From: Synechococcales cyanobacterium PMM_0073
GTDB taxonomy: Bacteria; Cyanobacteriota; Cyanobacteriia; Elainellales; Elainellaceae
Reading direction: 5' to 3'
Assembly (NCBI GenBank): GCA_949127695.1
Contig: CASBQH010000495.1
Span: 1-7,837, forward strand
DNA length: 7,837 nt
A model generated the notes under the pieces. The model worked only from the letters and a program-made list of their open reading frames with translations. It did no database searches and was not told where the DNA came from. Made by a program: the position numbers and the translations under genes. This document shows, in pieces, positions 6,057 to 7,837 of this stretch (the stretch's first letter is position 1; each line of letters starts with the position of its first letter).

Positions 6057-7837
6057 TCAACATAACAAAATTGTAACAGCTGCTGTATTCAAACAAAAAT
6101 CATGTAAAGCTCTGACGTAACAGATGTTGCATTCAGGAGCAGCCATGATTTTACTCTGGGGATTGCTGATTGTTGTTGGCGTAATCTTAATTGTTTGAGG
6201 AGCCGAAACTTTTGCCGAGCATCTCGGAGCTGCTGCCGTGCGGTTGTTCGGGACTGGGAAAGATTGGCTGGTTGAGCTGTCCTCTATAGAACTATTAGTT
6301 TGTGCCTTCTGTCTGACATACAGAATATATTCACTATTACGATAGGCCACAGACAGCTTCAGCTGATGCGTAGTTCGCGTCATAAAATAGTCTGCCTGAT
6401 ATTTACGCATCAAGGTTTTGACCTGAGAGGTTTTGAGTTTGTAGTAATTTTGAGTCAGCGTTTCTCTAATCCACCTGCGATTATCTTTAGTCCGAAGTCG
6501 TTCAGGCATCGGAAATTCACCGCCGTTGAGATCGCCCAAGCGCTCATACCAGCCCAGAATGCCTGTTTTGGTTTGGGGCAGCAATTTATAGTTGGCAATG
6601 ATCGGGCGTTCGGTGAGTCGGGTGAACTCAGCAAACTCAACAGGCGGAGAGATAATCGTAGCCGTGCTGGGCGTTTGGGTGCGAACCCAGCTATAAAACT
6701 CTTTGAGTCTTGGATCGAGTTTAGGAAACTGCTCAAGTGCCAAAAGCTGAGCCTGAAACTGTACCGCTTGGATCGTGACCAAAACGGCCAAAAGCCCCAA
6801 CGATGCCGGTAAAAGCAATTTCTGCCATCTTGTCTTTAATGCCCAACTCTGCAATGCACAAGCAGCTAGCAAATAGGCGCTCAGCGGCAGCAGCACAGCG
6901 CCAACCCGAAATGGATAAAACTGAAGTAACCGACCTTCTGTATCAAACGGCGCAACTAGCAGTCCTAGCAGGCAGGGCACTAGGCTAATTAAGGTAAACT
7001 GAAGAAGCTCAGTTTGAGCTAGATTTGTAGAACCTAATTGAGCTGACCGGCGCTGTAGAAACCGGATGCTGCATACCAGCAATATTAAGTACGCAGCAAA
7101 ACGATACCAATTAAATGATCCAGATAATGGATTGAGATGGTGCTGCAATCTGAGAAATACATAGATAGAAGAAGGAGAAACAGCATAAGCTGGGCTATCT
7201 CCAAACAGCTGCGTTATGACTGGTGGAATTGCAAATACGCTGAAAGCTAAGTAAATTCCGATGAACCAAGCTAGATTTGAGAATGATTTGAGGTGCGATC
7301 TGTAGTGAAGCAAGAGATATGCTGCGGCAATTAGAAACGACCAGCCGCCCACCAAAACATGAAATGACGTGGCCACTCCTAACAATATTGCCATCATCCG
7401 ATAGCGATGTTTCAGCATTGCCCAAATGCCAAGCAGAACAAGGCCATAGGCAATTGCCTTTGCCTCAAATCCTCTGACGATCCATTCAGAAGCCATAGCC
7501 CCCTGTTCGTTATGGAGCACAAACAGCGCAACTGTCAGCAGCAACAGCGGCAGACGTAGCCTGAGCGCTTGACCAATCAGCACTAGCCCTGCTGCCACCA
7601 GCGTATAGCAAACCAGACGACCGACGATAGAAGCAGCCAAAAAGCCCCAAGCTAGAATCAATCGACCGGCAAAAGCTTCAAATAGGAGCCGATAGCCAGA
7701 GGGCTGATTCAAATACCAGTCTCCCGGTATCCAGCTTGGATCAGTATGTTGCAATGCCAGCGGCAAAACATCAACCTCATTGGTTCTGCCCACATTATCA
7801 TCCAACAGCCATCGCAGGCTAATTAGAGCAGTGACCA
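6057..7837 (-). CDS. DUF6798-like polytopic membrane protein, 5' end beyond the right edge, with an abnormal C-terminal tail
   Basis: The frame is open to the window edge (VTALISLRWLL precedes the TTG at 7803-7805), so the true start is probably outside and the gene is partial. At least 593 codons are present. The N-terminal region reads RTNEVDVLPLALQ, DPSWIPGDWYLNQ and GYRLLF, which I associate with cyanobacterial DUF6798 membrane proteins. It is followed by some nine to ten hydrophobic helices (7680 down to about 6770) and a soluble domain (FYSWVRTQTP to SEYILYVRQK, about 6735-6310) like the C-terminal domains of GT-C glycosyltransferases. Function unknown; transfer of sugars from lipid carriers is a guess. 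Oddity: after YILYVRQK the protein turns into a Ser/Thr/Pro/Ala-rich tail (about 6310-6060) that is the antisense of an exchanger-gene remnant, so the original stop appears lost. The membrane part looks intact. Confidence 0.75.
   Translation of the reverse strand, partial: VTALISLRWLLDDNVGRTNEVDVLPLALQHTDPSWIPGDWYLNQPSGYRLLFEAFAGRLILAWGFLAASIVGRLVCYTLVAAGLVLIGQALRLRLPLLLLTVALFVLHNEQGAMASEWIVRGFEAKAIAYGLVLLGIWAMLKHRYRMMAILLGVATSFHVLVGGWSFLIAAAYLLLHYRSHLKSFSNLAWFIGIYLAFSVFAIPPVITQLFGDSPAYAVSPSSIYVFLRLQHHLNPLSGSFNWYRFAAYLILLVCSIRFLQRRSAQLGSTNLAQTELLQFTLISLVPCLLGLLVAPFDTEGRLLQFYPFRVGAVLLPLSAYLLAACALQSWALKTRWQKLLLPASLGLLAVLVTIQAVQFQAQLLALEQFPKLDPRLKEFYSWVRTQTPSTATIISPPVEFAEFTRLTERPIIANYKLLPQTKTGILGWYERLGDLNGGEFPMPERLRTKDNRRWIRETLTQNYYKLKTSQVKTLMRKYQADYFMTRTTHQLKLSVAYRNSEYILYVRQKAQTNSSIEDSSTSQSFPVPNNRTAAAPRCSAKVSAPQTIKITPTTISNPQSKIMAAPECNICYVRALHDFCLNTAAVTILLC
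6070..6075 (-). promoter_or_regulatory. Candidate -10 box for the cytochrome b gene
   Basis: TACAAT on the minus strand (5 of 6 to TATAAT), 34 bases before the GTG start. No good -35 box lies 16-18 bases upstream, only T-rich sequence. This stretch was probably the divergent promoter region between the cytochrome gene and the exchanger gene. It now lies inside the extended 3' end of the DUF6798-like frame. Confidence 0.3.
6135..6139 (+). promoter_or_regulatory. Shine-Dalgarno AGGAG of the exchanger remnant
   Basis: AGGAG lies five bases before the ATG at 6145, a near-ideal spacing and the clearest ribosome binding site in the window. It supports this being the true start of a former gene rather than a chance frame. 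Confidence 0.6.
6145..6246 (+). pseudogene. N-terminal remnant of a Na+/Ca2+ exchanger-like (CaCA) gene
   Basis: ATG at 6145 with a good Shine-Dalgarno opens MILLWGLLIVVGVILIV, then TGA at 6196-6198. The same frame continues past the stop as GAETFAEHLGAAAVRL to 6246, after which likeness ends. Hydrophobic helix, then (W)GAExFxEHLxAAAxRL, is what I know from the first repeat of calcium/cation antiporters of actinobacteria and cyanobacteria, where a Trp usually stands at the stop position; TGG to TGA would be a single change. The rest of the antiporter (normally about 300 or more residues) is missing and replaced by the 3' end of the DUF6798-like gene in antisense. Two lesions, a nonsense codon and truncation, make it a pseudogene. 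A 17-residue membrane micropeptide could still be translated, but I see no evidence that it has a role. Confidence 0.6.

Noticed and set aside
6300..6812. A 170-codon plus-strand frame
   Set aside because: It is antisense to the soluble domain of the DUF6798-like protein, whose reading frame has far better amino-acid patterns.
1..7837. CRISPR array, tRNA, rRNA, transposase, integrase, toxin-antitoxin or phage-defence genes
   Set aside because: No repeat-spacer pattern, cloverleaf, transposase motif or defence-type domain was seen on either strand.

Overview
The window looks like cyanobacterial chromosome. The basis is recognition of protein families: a DUF2079 membrane protein, a DUF6798-like membrane protein, a long signal-less PhoD-like phosphatase, a small b-type cytochrome and a ChrB N-domain-like gene. 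Shine-Dalgarno sequences are mostly absent, which fits. No HIP1 octamer (GCGATCGC) was seen. Spot counts of single lines suggest about 55-57% G+C in the left two thirds, and lower, more variable values to the right of about 4870. Genus cannot be given from this alone.

Layout, left to right. (1) 2-895, minus: 298 N-terminal residues of a DUF2079 membrane protein that runs off the left edge. (2) 955-2070 (or 2175), minus: an endonuclease/exonuclease/phosphatase (EEP) family enzyme with all catalytic motifs. (3) 2176-2406: a non-coding region between divergent genes. (4) 2407-4872, plus: an 821-residue PhoD-like metallophosphatase with intact motifs and no export signal. (5) 4895-5288, minus: a broken ChrB N-domain-like gene, split by a 10-bp tandem duplication. 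(6) 5322-6035, minus: a five-helix cytochrome b/b6-type membrane protein. (7) 6145-6246, plus: the first 34 codons of a Na+/Ca2+-exchanger-like gene, with an in-frame stop and then truncation. (8) 6057-7837, minus: a DUF6798-like polytopic membrane protein open to the right edge. Its last ~62 codons run antisense through the exchanger remnant.

How the genes relate. The centre is a divergent pair of phosphoesterases of unrelated folds (EEP and PhoD-like). They could share control and act on phosphodiester substrates, but that is inference from position. The right half carries two scars of gene decay. One is the duplication in the ChrB-like gene. The other is a deletion that apparently joined the 3' end of the DUF6798-like gene to an exchanger gene, removed its own stop codon and gave it a new C-terminal tail. 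I see no defence system, CRISPR array, complete mobile element, tRNA or rRNA. The notable content is these two scars plus a 12-bp motif found upstream of two minus-strand genes.
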